From Luteimonas sp. J29 (GTDB lineage: Bacteria > Pseudomonadota > Gammaproteobacteria > Xanthomonadales > Xanthomonadaceae): a stretch of DNA of 64,000 nt. Below are positions 54,793-63,072 of the stretch, piece by piece; the stretch's first letter is position 1, and each line of letters begins with the position of its first letter. The notes under the pieces are model-generated. The model did no database searches. It was not told where the DNA came from and saw only the letters and a program-made list of their open reading frames with translations. The translations under genes and the position numbers were made by a program. The stretch is from positions 177,693-241,692 of the forward strand of contig NZ_AWZR01000001.1 of NCBI RefSeq assembly GCF_000472505.1, in the 5' to 3' direction.

Positions 54793-55497
54793 ATGATCGA
54801 GCGCCGCCCCTTCGCCACCCTCGGTGGCGCCAACCACGGTTGGCTCGACGCGAAGCACCACTTCTCGTTCGCCAGCTACCACGACCCGGACCGCGTCCAC
54901 TGGGGCGCGCTGCGGGTGTGGAACGACGACACCATCCAGCCGGGCACCGGCTTCCCGCCGCACCCGCACGCCGACATGGAGATCATCACCTACGTGCGCG
55001 AGGGGGCGATCACCCACCAGGACAGCCTGGGCAACAAGGGCCGCACCGTGGCCGGCGACGTGCAGGTGATGAGCGCGGGCACCGGCATCCGCCACGCCGA
55101 GTACAACCTCGAGCCGGGCGTGACCCGGATCTTCCAGATCTGGATCTTCCCCGATCGCCAGGGCGAGGCGCCGGCGTGGGGCACGCGGCCGTTCCCGAAG
55201 GACGGGCGCTCGGGCCGGTTCGTGGCCCTGGCCAGCGGCATCGAGGGCGACGACGACGCGCTGCCGATCCGCACGAATGCGCGCGTGCTCGGTGCCACGC
55301 TCAAGGCCGGCGAAAGCGCGGAGTACGCGTTCGCCGGGCCGGGCCGCTACGGCTACCTGGTCGCCGACCGCGGCCGGGTGGAGGTGGACGGCGTGGCGCT
55401 GGAGCCGCGCGACGGCGCCGCGATCAGCGGCCAGGACCGCCTCCGCGTCACCGCGATCGAGGATGCCGAGCTGGTGCTGGTGGACACTGCCGGGTAG
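54793..55497 (+). CDS. Pirin family protein
   Basis: The 234-residue bicupin belongs to the YhaK/pirin group. It has HPHADMEIITYVREG near residue 56 (metal-binding His, His and Glu), DVQVMSAGTGIRHAEYN near 90, and IFQIWIFPDRQG near 115. Bacterial pirins can act as quercetinases or redox-sensing regulators; substrate unknown. Its promoter region contains the LysR-type inverted repeat, so it is probably controlled by the divergent regulator. Confidence 0.92.
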   Translation: MIERRPFATLGGANHGWLDAKHHFSFASYHDPDRVHWGALRVWNDDTIQPGTGFPPHPHADMEIITYVREGAITHQDSLGNKGRTVAGDVQVMSAGTGIRHAEYNLEPGVTRIFQIWIFPDRQGEAPAWGTRPFPKDGRSGRFVALASGIEGDDDALPIRTNARVLGATLKAGESAEYAFAGPGRYGYLVADRGRVEVDGVALEPRDGAAISGQDRLRVTAIEDAELVLVDTAG

Positions 55498-55520
55498 CCG
55501 CGAGCTTGCCGTTCCACCCT

Positions 55521-55610
55521 GTAGGAGCGGCTTCAGCCGCGAACCGCCCGCCCACGATGCCTGCCATGGCACCGGGCGGATCGTGGTCGCGGCTGAAGCC
55601 GCTCCTACAG
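55521..55610. repeat. REPIN (inverted REP pair)
   Basis: A REP motif at 55521-55543 faces its inverted copy at 55585-55610, giving a 90-base doublet. The centre contains CCACGATGCCTG, which also occurs in the doublet at 56774-56862, so the whole unit, not just the ends, is duplicated. Confidence 0.9.
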
Positions 55611-55661
55611 GGTTGCGGGGTGGTTCACCGGCGCATCACGGCGGGCCGGGACACTCCGCGC

Positions 55662-56747
55662 ATGCCCCGCGCCACCACCACGACGACCCGCCGGCCGCGC
55701 CGCCACCATGCGCTGACGCCGGCCGAGCGCGATGCCATCGTCGCGGGCCTGCGCCATGTCAGCGACGCCTCGCCCGGCATCCGCCGCGAGCGCCGCGGGC
55801 GCGCGTTCTCCTATCGCGATCCCGACGGCGCGCTGGTGCGCGACGACGACACGCTCTCGCGCATCCGCGCGCTCGCGATCCCGCCGGCCTATACGCAGGT
55901 GTGGATCTGCGCCTCGCCGCTCGGCCACCTGCAGGCCACCGGGCGCGACGCGCGCGGGCGCAAGCAGTACCGCTACCACCCCGACTGGCGCCCGCTGCGC
56001 GATGCCAACAAGTTCGACCGCATCGTCGCCTTCGGCCGCGCGCTGCCGAAGCTGCGCCGCCGCGTGCGCGCCGACCTGGCGCGGCCGGGGCTGCCGCGCG
56101 AGAAGGTGCTGGCGGGCGTGGTCGCGATCATGGCCAGCACCCTGGTCCGCGTGGGCAACGACAGCTACGCGAGCGAGAACGGCTCGTTCGGCCTGACCAC
56201 GCTGCGTACCCGGCACGCGCGCTTCCTCGCCGGCGAGCTGCGGCTGCAGTTCGTCGGCAAGGGCGGCCGCGCCCACGAGGCCGGCATCCAGGACCCGCGC
56301 CTGCGGCGCCTGGTGCGGGCGATGCACGAACTGCCCGGGCAGCGGCTGTTCCAGTACCGCGATGCGGACGGCGCGCTGGTGGCGGTGGAGTCCTCCGACG
56401 TCAACGACTACCTGCGCGAGTGCATGGGCGAGGCGTTCACGGCCAAGGATTTCCGCACCTGGGGCGCGACCGAGGCGGCGTTCCGCCAGCTGGCGACGAT
56501 CGCCTGCGACGACGCGATCTCCGACACCGCCGCCGCGGGCGTGTGCCGCGAGGTGTGCACGGCCGTGTCCGCGCTGCTCGGCAACACGCCCACGGTGTGC
56601 CGCAAGAGCTACATCGACCCGCGCGTCTTCGACGGCTGGCGCGACGGCCGCCTGCAGCGCCGCGCCGCCAGGGCCCGCGGCCCGCGCCAGTGGGAAGCCG
56701 CCCTCCTGGGCTTCCTCTCGCGCGCAAGCCGCAAGGCGAGCGCCTGA
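55662..56747 (+). CDS. DNA topoisomerase IB (poxvirus-like)
   Basis: The 361-residue enzyme relaxes supercoils through a 3'-phosphotyrosine link. The N-terminal domain has ALAIPPAYTQVWICASPLGHLQATGRDARGRKQYRYHP (about residues 70-107). The catalytic core has the Arg of LVRVGNDSYA, LQFVGKGG (the catalytic Lys loop), the Arg-containing FTAKDFRTWGATEAA, and the nucleophile Y317 in CRKSYIDPRVF. Bacterial IB enzymes are optional, often found beside DNA-repair or accessory genes. It is flanked on both sides by REPIN doublets. The ATG at 55662 starts a basic arm (MPRATTTTTRRPRRHH). Confidence 0.93.
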   Translation: MPRATTTTTRRPRRHHALTPAERDAIVAGLRHVSDASPGIRRERRGRAFSYRDPDGALVRDDDTLSRIRALAIPPAYTQVWICASPLGHLQATGRDARGRKQYRYHPDWRPLRDANKFDRIVAFGRALPKLRRRVRADLARPGLPREKVLAGVVAIMASTLVRVGNDSYASENGSFGLTTLRTRHARFLAGELRLQFVGKGGRAHEAGIQDPRLRRLVRAMHELPGQRLFQYRDADGALVAVESSDVNDYLRECMGEAFTAKDFRTWGATEAAFRQLATIACDDAISDTAAAGVCREVCTAVSALLGNTPTVCRKSYIDPRVFDGWRDGRLQRRAARARGPRQWEAALLGFLSRASRKASA

Positions 56748-56773
56748 AACACCCTGCACCTGCTGCACCCGCT

Positions 56774-56862
56774 GTAGGAGCGGCTTCAGCCGCGACCACG
56801 CCGCCACGATGCCTGGCGTCGCGGCGTGTGGATCCGGGTCGCGGCTGAAGCCGCTCCTACAG
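56774..56862. repeat. REPIN (inverted REP pair)
   Basis: A REP motif at 56774-56797 faces its inverted copy at 56837-56862. The 89-base doublet shares the centre motif CCACGATGCCTG with the one at 55521. It lies between the ends of convergent topoisomerase and cca genes. Confidence 0.9.
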
Positions 56863-56880
56863 GGGGATCCCGCTCGGCGG

Positions 56881-58104
56881 TCAGGACTGGCGCGCGGCGC
56901 GGATCGCGGCGATGCGGGCCTTGCGCAGGGCCTGTCCGATGCGCGGGCCGTCGAGGCCTCCGGTGGCGAGGTCGTGGGCGTTCACCGCCAGTGCGGCGGC
57001 GTGCAGGCGGCGCAGTTCGGGCCCTTGCGGGTAGGGCTGGTCTTCCAGTCCGAGGCGGCCGCGCTTGTCGGCCTCGCACGCGATCACGAGCTTCTCGATC
57101 CGACCGGGCTTGCGGAACGCGTCGCAGCGCTCGAGCAGTTCGAGCACGGTCTCGTCGCGCAGTTCGAGCATGCGGTGGACGTTGAGGTGTTCGCGGCAGG
57201 CGATGATCGCCAGGTCGCGATGCTCCAGCGGCACCTTGAGCCGTTCGCACAGCCTGCGCAGCGGGGCGACGCCGGCGCGCTCGTGGCCGATGTGGCGCGG
57301 CAGCTCCTGCTTCGGGGTGAGCGCCTTGCCCAGGTCGTGGGTGAGCGCGGCGAAGCCGACCACGGTGTCGCCCGGCGCGAGCCTGGCGGCCATGTCGCTG
57401 ACCAGTTCCTGGTGCGCGCCGGTGTCGATCTCGGGGTGGTACTCGGCGCGCTGCGGCACGCCGTAGAGCGCATCGACCTCGGGCAGCACGACGGCCAGCG
57501 CATCGGCCTCGCGCAGCGTGCGCAGGAAGGCGGACGGCTGCGGCGCGGCCAGCGCCTTGCACAGCTCCTGCCACACGCGCTCGGCGACCAGGCTCGACAG
57601 CTCGCCGCTGGCCGACATGCGCTGCATGAGCGCCATGGTCTCGGGCGCGACGCGGAAGCCCAGCGGCGCGAACCGCGCCATGAAGCGCGCGGCGCGAAGC
57701 ACGCGCAGCGGATCCTCGACGAAGGCGGCGCCGACGTGGCGCAGCACGCGCGCCTCGAGGTCGCGCACGCCGCCGAAGGGATCGACGAGGTTGCCGTCGG
57801 CGTCCTCGGCGATGGCGTTGATGGTGAAGTCGCGGCGCTCGAGGTCCTGTTCGAGGGTGACGGACGGGTCGGCGTGGACGACGAAGCCGCGGTGGCCCGG
57901 CGCGCTCTTGCGTTCGGTGCGGGCGAGCGCGTGTTCCTCGCCGGTGTCGGGATGCAGGAACACGGGGAAATCGCGGCCGACGGGGCGGAAGCCGGCGGCG
58001 AGCATGGAGTCGGGGGTTTCGCCGACGACGACGAAGTCGCGATCGCCGGGCGGCAGGCCCAGCAACCGGTCGCGCACCGCGCCGCCGACGAGGTAGGTCT
58101 TCAT
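56881..58104 (-). CDS. cca: Multifunctional CCA tRNA nucleotidyltransferase
   Basis: The 407-residue enzyme adds or repairs the 3'-CCA end of tRNA. The N-terminal nucleotidyltransferase domain has [25 protein letters not shown] with catalytic D21 and D23, and [12 protein letters not shown] near residue 110. [15 protein letters not shown] is a conserved neck element. A C-terminal HD domain (LTHDLGKAL near residue 255, with HIGHE, and CREHLNVHR) gives the phosphohydrolase activities of the gammaproteobacterial form. The start at 58104 matches the family exactly. Confidence 0.97.
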   Translation of the reverse strand: MKTYLVGGAVRDRLLGLPPGDRDFVVVGETPDSMLAAGFRPVGRDFPVFLHPDTGEEHALARTERKSAPGHRGFVVHADPSVTLEQDLERRDFTINAIAEDADGNLVDPFGGVRDLEARVLRHVGAAFVEDPLRVLRAARFMARFAPLGFRVAPETMALMQRMSASGELSSLVAERVWQELCKALAAPQPSAFLRTLREADALAVVLPEVDALYGVPQRAEYHPEIDTGAHQELVSDMAARLAPGDTVVGFAALTHDLGKALTPKQELPRHIGHERAGVAPLRRLCERLKVPLEHRDLAIIACREHLNVHRMLELRDETVLELLERCDAFRKPGRIEKLVIACEADKRGRLGLEDQPYPQGPELRRLHAAALAVNAHDLATGGLDGPRIGQALRKARIAAIRAARQS

Positions 58105-58439
58105 CGCCCTATGATGCCTCGACTCACCAGCTCCTTCCCCCGCTTGCGGGGGAAGGCTGGGATGGGGGCAGTGTCCGACGCGAGACCGTTGGGCGCGGCG
58201 ATCTGATGCGGCCCCCACCCCGGCCCTCCCCCGAACGCGGGGGAGGGGGCGTGATCTCGACCTTCTCGCCGCGCACCAGCTCCTTCCCCCGCTTGCGGGG
58301 GGAAGGTGGGATGGGGGCAATGTCCGACGCGGAATCGTCGAGCGCGGCGATCTGATGCGGCCCCCAACCCGGCCCTCCCCCGCAAGCGGGGGAGGGGGCT
58401 GCATATGGGAGGGACTGGCGGGCGGAGCCTCGCGCAGTC
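58105..58439. repeat. Hairpin repeat family, two tandem units
   Basis: The 335-base gap between cca and the lytic transglycosylase gene is filled by two copies of a unit of about 150 bases. Each has a CTCCTTCCCCCGCTTGCGGG hairpin (58131 and 58281), a conserved GGGATGGGGGCA-RTGTCCGACGCG segment, a GATGCGGCCCCCA box, and a second hairpin CCCTCCCCCGMAMGCGGGG (58225 and 58376). A further unit lies at 61266-61430. No gene is present. The units could act as transcription ends or be a non-autonomous mobile repeat. Confidence 0.85.
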
Positions 58440-60389
58440 TCAGCCGGCCTGCGGTGCCGCGTCCGGCGCGGGGCATTCGAAGCGCTTGCGCTTGCCGTTG
58501 CCCGCAGCGGCGCCCAGCATGCGTTCGCTCACCGGACGCGCGGTGCCGAACATGCGCCAGTCGTACAGCACGCTGAAGGCCAGCACGCGCGCCACGTATT
58601 CGCGGGTCTCGCGGTAGCTGATGGTCTCGATCCAGATGTCGGGGTCCATGTGCCCGCGCTGCGACAGCCAGCGCGAGGTCGGCGTCGGGCCGGCGTTGTA
58701 GGCGGCGATCGCCACGTAGGGCTTGCCGTACATCGCTTCCTTCTCGCGCAGGTAGGCGGTGCCCAGGGTGATATTGGTGGCCGGGTCGTACAGGCTCTCG
58801 GCGCCGCCCCAGGGCAGGCCCAGGCGGCGCGCGACCGCGGCGCCGGTGCTTGGCAGCACCTGCATCAGGCCGCGTGCGTTGGCCGGGGAGCGGGCGCGGG
58901 GGTTGAAGGTGCTCTCGGCGCGGATCTCGGCGGCCACCCAGGCGGGGTCGAGGCCGTTCCTGCGCGCCTCGCGTTCGATCAGGTCGGCGTGGTGGATCGG
59001 GAAGCGCAGCGTGTACAGGCGTTGCTCCTCGGGCACCTTGCCGAGGTTGAACACGGCACGGTCGAACCAGCCGTGCTCCTGCGCCACCTGCACCGCGATG
59101 CGGCGCTGGCGGTCGTCCAAGCGGGTGAGCGCGTCGTTCCACTCGCGGGTCGCCCAGCCGCTGCGGTCGGCGCGGAACAGGGCCATGGCGCGCACCAGGG
59201 CAGGGTCGGCGGCGACGGCCGCCTTCTCCGCGTCGCTCCAGTCGGGCATCAGCGGGCACAGCGCGTAGGGACGGTCGAGGCGGTCGGCGGCGAGGAAGCC
59301 GTGGAAGTCGGGGCGGGAGGCGGCCCTGGCGAACAGCGCGCGGGCGCCTTCGCGGTCGCCGGTGAGTTCGAGCATGCGCGCCTCGAACCACGTCCAGCGC
59401 GAGCTGTCGCGCTGCTTCGGATCCATCCTGCGCAGCGCATCCAGCGCCGCTTTCCAGTCGCCGCGCGACAGCGCCTCGCGCACGCGCCACTCGTGCAGGC
59501 GTTCGTCGTAGGCCGAGTCGGGCACCAGCGCCAGCAGGCGCGCCGAATCGGGCAGGTACGACGCCACCGTCCACAGCGCGGCCTGGTACAGCACGCGGCC
59601 GCGCTCGGCCTCGGTGAAGTCCAGCGCCTGCGCGATCGCCGGCAGCTGCGCCTCGGCGGCGAGCGGGTCGTCCTTGGCCAGCTTCGCCAGTCCGTGCGAG
59701 GCGACCAGCCGGCTGCGCGCGGTCTTCGGCCATTGCGTGGCGCGCGGGTGCGGCGCCTGCACGAAGGCGGCGTAGTCGTTGGCCAGCGCCAGCTGCTCGG
59801 CGGGCAGGCCGCGGGCGGCGGCGCGCATCACGCCCGGTTCCCATTCGGCGGCGGCCAGTTCGATCCGCTCCCAGCGCAGCGCGTCAGTCAGGCCGCCGCG
59901 CGCGGCGAGGGCGTCGAACACCGGATCGCAGGCGTCGGGCAGCGACTTGCCGCTGCTGCGCCAGATCGCCTGGGCATCGGCGGTCCACTGCGCGTCGGCG
60001 GCGCCGGCCGCGAGCCGCGCCTGCAGGTCGCCGCAGCGCAGCGTGGTGTCCTTGATCGCCGGCGACCAGGCGGCGCGGAACGTGGTCCAGTCCTTGCGCT
60101 TGAGCAGCGAGCGCAGCCAGGCCTCGCGGAACGCCTCGGCCACCGGCTGGCCGGCGTGGCGCTTGAGGAAGTCCTGCGCGCGCGCCGCGGGCAGGGTGTC
60201 GATGTCCTTGCGCAGCGTGGCCATCTCGACCCACGGCCGGACCGGGTGGTCGGCGGGCAGCGCCGGCGGCGGCAGGCCGCGTTCGGCGGCCTCGAAGGCT
60301 GCGCGCAGGGTGGCGTCGTCCTGCGCGCGCAGGAGCGGCGCGGCCAGCAGGGCCAGCGCGGCGAGTACGATACGGGGCTGCTTCCACAT
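58440..60389 (-). CDS. slt: Soluble lytic murein transglycosylase (Slt70-like)
   Basis: The 649-residue enzyme cleaves murein glycan strands. A signal peptide (residues 1-22, ending PLLRAQ) leads to a long superhelical domain of paired helices (about residues 25-455), the doughnut of Slt70, and then the lysozyme-like domain. The catalytic Glu is E492 in [11 protein letters not shown], followed by [12 protein letters not shown] near residue 503 and AYNAGP near 570. The length fits Slt. It is divergent from the permease gene across 68 bases. Confidence 0.94.
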   Translation of the reverse strand: MWKQPRIVLAALALLAAPLLRAQDDATLRAAFEAAERGLPPPALPADHPVRPWVEMATLRKDIDTLPAARAQDFLKRHAGQPVAEAFREAWLRSLLKRKDWTTFRAAWSPAIKDTTLRCGDLQARLAAGAADAQWTADAQAIWRSSGKSLPDACDPVFDALAARGGLTDALRWERIELAAAEWEPGVMRAAARGLPAEQLALANDYAAFVQAPHPRATQWPKTARSRLVASHGLAKLAKDDPLAAEAQLPAIAQALDFTEAERGRVLYQAALWTVASYLPDSARLLALVPDSAYDERLHEWRVREALSRGDWKAALDALRRMDPKQRDSSRWTWFEARMLELTGDREGARALFARAASRPDFHGFLAADRLDRPYALCPLMPDWSDAEKAAVAADPALVRAMALFRADRSGWATREWNDALTRLDDRQRRIAVQVAQEHGWFDRAVFNLGKVPEEQRLYTLRFPIHHADLIEREARRNGLDPAWVAAEIRAESTFNPRARSPANARGLMQVLPSTGAAVARRLGLPWGGAESLYDPATNITLGTAYLREKEAMYGKPYVAIAAYNAGPTPTSRWLSQRGHMDPDIWIETISYRETREYVARVLAFSVLYDWRMFGTARPVSERMLGAAAGNGKRKRFECPAPDAAPQAG

Positions 60390-60457
60390 GCCGCCGACTA
60401 TAGCCAGCGCCCGATGAACGACTTTTCAGGCCGCCGCCCGTGCGCGGGGGCATTCCG

Positions 60458-61255
60458 ATGATCGAGGGCTGGTGGATGTTCCCGCTGCTGGGCGTGGCCG
60501 CCGGCGTGATGGCGGGCCTGCTCGGCATCGGCGGCGGGCTGGTGCTGATCGGCGCGCTGGTGTGGCTGCTGCCGGCGCACGGGATCCCGGCCGACGCGGT
60601 GATGCACACCGCGCTGGCCAGCTCGCTGGCGAGCATCATCCTGACCGGCGCGTCCTCGGCGCGCGCGCACAACGCGCGCGGCAGCGTGCTGTGGCCGACC
60701 GTGGCCTGGATGGTGCCCGGCCTGCTGCTGGGCGGCTGGCTGGGCAGCTGGTTCGCCGTCGCGGTGCAGGGCGAGGTGCTGCGCTGGTGCGTGGCGCTGT
60801 ACTGCTTCGTGGTCGCGGCGCAGATGGCCTTCGGCGGCCCGCGCGGCGGCGTGGCCGGGGACGCGGTGGTGCCGACCGGCTGGCCGATGGCGGCGGCCGG
60901 GAGCGGGATCGGCGCGGTCTCGGCCGTGGTCGGGATCGGCGGCGGCAGCATGACCGTGCCGCTGCTGGTCTGGCGTGGCGTGCAGCCGGTGCGCGCGGTG
61001 GGCACGTCGTCGGCCTGCGGCGTGTTCATCGCGATCGCGAGCGCCGCGGGTTATGCGGTGCATGCGCCGGACGGCGCGCTGCCGGCGCACGCGGTGGGCT
61101 ACGTGTACCTGCCGGCGGCGATCGGGATCGCGCTGGCCTCGGTGCTGGCCGCCCCGCTGGGCACGCGCCTGGCGCACGCCATCAGCGGCACGGCGCTCAA
61201 GCGCGTGTTCGCGGTGTTCATGGTGCTGGTGGGGATCAGCGTCCTGGCCCGGTGA
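60458..61255 (+). CDS. TauE/SafE family permease
   Basis: The 265-residue membrane protein has about eight helices with the duplicated family motif: GVAAGVMAGLLGIGGGLVLIGAL near residue 10 and AVSAVVGIGGGSMTVPLL near 150. Members export sulfite, sulfonates or organic anions; nothing here fixes the substrate. The ATG at 60458 starts the family's N-terminus; a GTG six codons upstream is less likely. It has no linked sulfur genes in the window. Confidence 0.9.
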   Translation: MIEGWWMFPLLGVAAGVMAGLLGIGGGLVLIGALVWLLPAHGIPADAVMHTALASSLASIILTGASSARAHNARGSVLWPTVAWMVPGLLLGGWLGSWFAVAVQGEVLRWCVALYCFVVAAQMAFGGPRGGVAGDAVVPTGWPMAAAGSGIGAVSAVVGIGGGSMTVPLLVWRGVQPVRAVGTSSACGVFIAIASAAGYAVHAPDGALPAHAVGYVYLPAAIGIALASVLAAPLGTRLAHAISGTALKRVFAVFMVLVGISVLAR

Positions 61256-61539
61256 GGGCGCGGCAAGCTGATGCGGCCCCCACCCCTGCCCTCCACCGCA
61301 CGCGGGGGAGGGAGCCTGGTCTGAACCTTCTCCCCGCGCACCGGCGCCTTCCCCCGCTTGCGGGGGAAGGTTGGGATGGGGGCAGTGTCCGACGCGAGAC
61401 CGTCGAGCGCGGCGCGCTGATGCGGCCCCACGCCAGCTCTCCCCGCGCCACTCCCGCAAGTGGCGGAAGAGCCTGCGTGCAGGCTGGGCAACGCGCTCAC
61501 CACCGGCCCTCGTCAGTCCAGGCCGGCGACGGTGCCGAC
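61256..61539. repeat. Hairpin repeat unit between convergent genes
   Basis: This gap holds one unit of the hairpin family seen at 58105-58439: a GATGCGGCCCCCA box at about 61270, a diverged hairpin near 61290-61312, CTTCCCCCGCTTGCGGGGGAAG near 61350-61371, and a GGGATGGGGGCAGTGTCCGACGCG segment. A partial extra GATGCGGCCCC box follows near 61421. I see no gene. Confidence 0.8.
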
Positions 61540-62454
61540 TCAGGCCGCGGGGGCTTCGCTGCCTGCGTCTGCCGGCGGCCCGGGGGCGGGGTCCGGGGCC
61601 CGGCGCTGGAGGGCGTCCCGGGCGTGGCGGAGGAAGTCGCTGACGTACCAGCGGCCGTCGTGGCGTTCGAGCTGGACCACGGTGTCGATGGGGCTGCCGG
61701 CCACGGTGTACTGCATCCGCACCAGCGCGACGTCGCCGGTCTGCGACTGCAGCTGCACGTCCATCGCGCGCAGGTCGGCAGGCAGGTCGAGGCCGTAGGC
61801 CTTGAGCGCATCGAGCAGGGTCGTGGCCATGCGCGAGATGCGGCGCAGGCCGTCGTCCAGCCCCGCTTCGGCGAAGGCCGCGTCGGTGTCGAGCGCGGCC
61901 TCGCGCGCGGCCGACGACAGCGCCGCGATCGCGGCCTGCGCGCGTGCGCGGTCGCCCAGCGGCGCCTGCGCCGCCCAGGTGCCCAAAGCCTGCACCAGCT
62001 GGGGGTAGTGCTCGCGCTCGGCGTCGCTGAAGTCGCCCTGGCGGCTGATGTACTGGGTGGTGAAGATGGTCAGGAACTCCGCCGCCGCGGCCAGGCTGGT
62101 GTTGGCGAGCTGGCGGTCGAAGGCCTGCTGCAGGTCGCGTTCGGCATCGGGCGCGGACAGGACCGCCATCGCGCGCGGGATGTGCGGCGCGAACGGCAGC
62201 TGGTCGAGCGGCCAGCGCGTGCGGCCCTCGCGCCAGGCCTGCTGCAGGCTTGCGTGCAGCTCGGGCGGCACCGCGTCGCGGGCGAACGCGTCGAGCTGTC
62301 CGTCGGCGAGGTGGCCGGTGAGCAGGCGCACGGTCTCGGCTGGCGTGGGCGGCGGCTTGCGCTGCGCCTCTTCCCCGTCGCGCCCGCAGCCGGCGAGCGT
62401 GGCCATCAGCACCAGCAGCAGCGCGCATGCGCACGCGATCGTGCGGTTCCCCAT
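61540..62454 (-). CDS. Lipoprotein of unknown function
   Basis: The 304-residue protein has a lipoprotein signal (CACALLLVLMATLAGCG, lipid-bearing Cys near residue 23). The mature part is mostly helical to about residue 210 and ends in a small domain with DVQLQSQTGDVALVRMQYTVAGSPIDTVVQLERHDGRWYVSDFL, the look of a DUF4878- or NTF2-like lipoprotein tail. No enzyme motif is seen. The ATG at 62454 is chosen because it starts the signal. It lies 72 bases downstream of the response regulator gene on the same strand. Confidence 0.75.
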   Translation of the reverse strand: MGNRTIACACALLLVLMATLAGCGRDGEEAQRKPPPTPAETVRLLTGHLADGQLDAFARDAVPPELHASLQQAWREGRTRWPLDQLPFAPHIPRAMAVLSAPDAERDLQQAFDRQLANTSLAAAAEFLTIFTTQYISRQGDFSDAEREHYPQLVQALGTWAAQAPLGDRARAQAAIAALSSAAREAALDTDAAFAEAGLDDGLRRISRMATTLLDALKAYGLDLPADLRAMDVQLQSQTGDVALVRMQYTVAGSPIDTVVQLERHDGRWYVSDFLRHARDALQRRAPDPAPGPPADAGSEAPAA

Positions 62455-62526
62455 CGCGACGACCCTCCCCGGGACCTGGACACTCCCCGCCCGCATCTTG
62501 GCGGCTGCCGCGGCGCGCGGCAACCG

Positions 62527-63072
62527 CTACTTCACCCGCCGCTTCTCGAGCTTGCGGGCCAGGGTGCGGCGGTGCATCCCGAGCTGGCGCGCGGCCTCGG
62601 AGATGTTGAAGTCGGCCGCGGCCAGCGCTTCGTGGATGTGCTCCCACTCCAGGGTCTTGATCGAGGTCTGGCGCCGGGTCAGCGGCACGCCGGTGTCGCC
62701 GTCGCCGCTGCTGGCGAAGGCGGCCTCGATGTCGTCGGTGTTGGACGGCTTGGCCAGGTACTGGTGCGCGCCGAGCTTGATCGCCTCCACCGCGGTGGCG
62801 ATGCTGGCGTAGCCGGTGAGCACCACGATCTTCATCCCGGGGTCGTGCGCGTGCAGCGCCTTGACGCAGGCCAGGCCCGAACTGCCCGCGGCGAGCTTGA
62901 GGTCGACCACGGCGTGGGTGGGTGCGTAGCCGTCGGCGAGCACCTCCTGCATGGCGTCGAGGCTGGCGGCGTGGCGCACGACGTAGCCGCGGCGCTCGAA
63001 CGAACGGCTCAGGGTGCGCGCGAACGCGGCATCGTCCTCGACGATCAGCAGCTTGCGGCCTTCTGTGTTCAC
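62527..63072 (-). CDS. Response regulator, RegA/PrrA/ActR-like
   Basis: The 181-residue regulator has a receiver domain (acidic pocket E12-D13-D14, phospho-acceptor D57 in AVVDLKLAAGSSGL, conserved K108 in YLAKPS) and a C-terminal Fis-type helix-turn-helix (ISEAARQLGMHRRTLARKLEKR, about residues 156-177). This two-part form without an AAA domain is that of the RegA/PrrA/ActR redox regulators, which control respiration and oxidases. It starts with GTG overlapping the kinase stop as GTGA. Control of the nearby cytochrome oxidase genes would be attractive but is not shown. Confidence 0.88.
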   Translation of the reverse strand: MNTEGRKLLIVEDDAAFARTLSRSFERRGYVVRHAASLDAMQEVLADGYAPTHAVVDLKLAAGSSGLACVKALHAHDPGMKIVVLTGYASIATAVEAIKLGAHQYLAKPSNTDDIEAAFASSGDGDTGVPLTRRQTSIKTLEWEHIHEALAAADFNISEAARQLGMHRRTLARKLEKRRVK

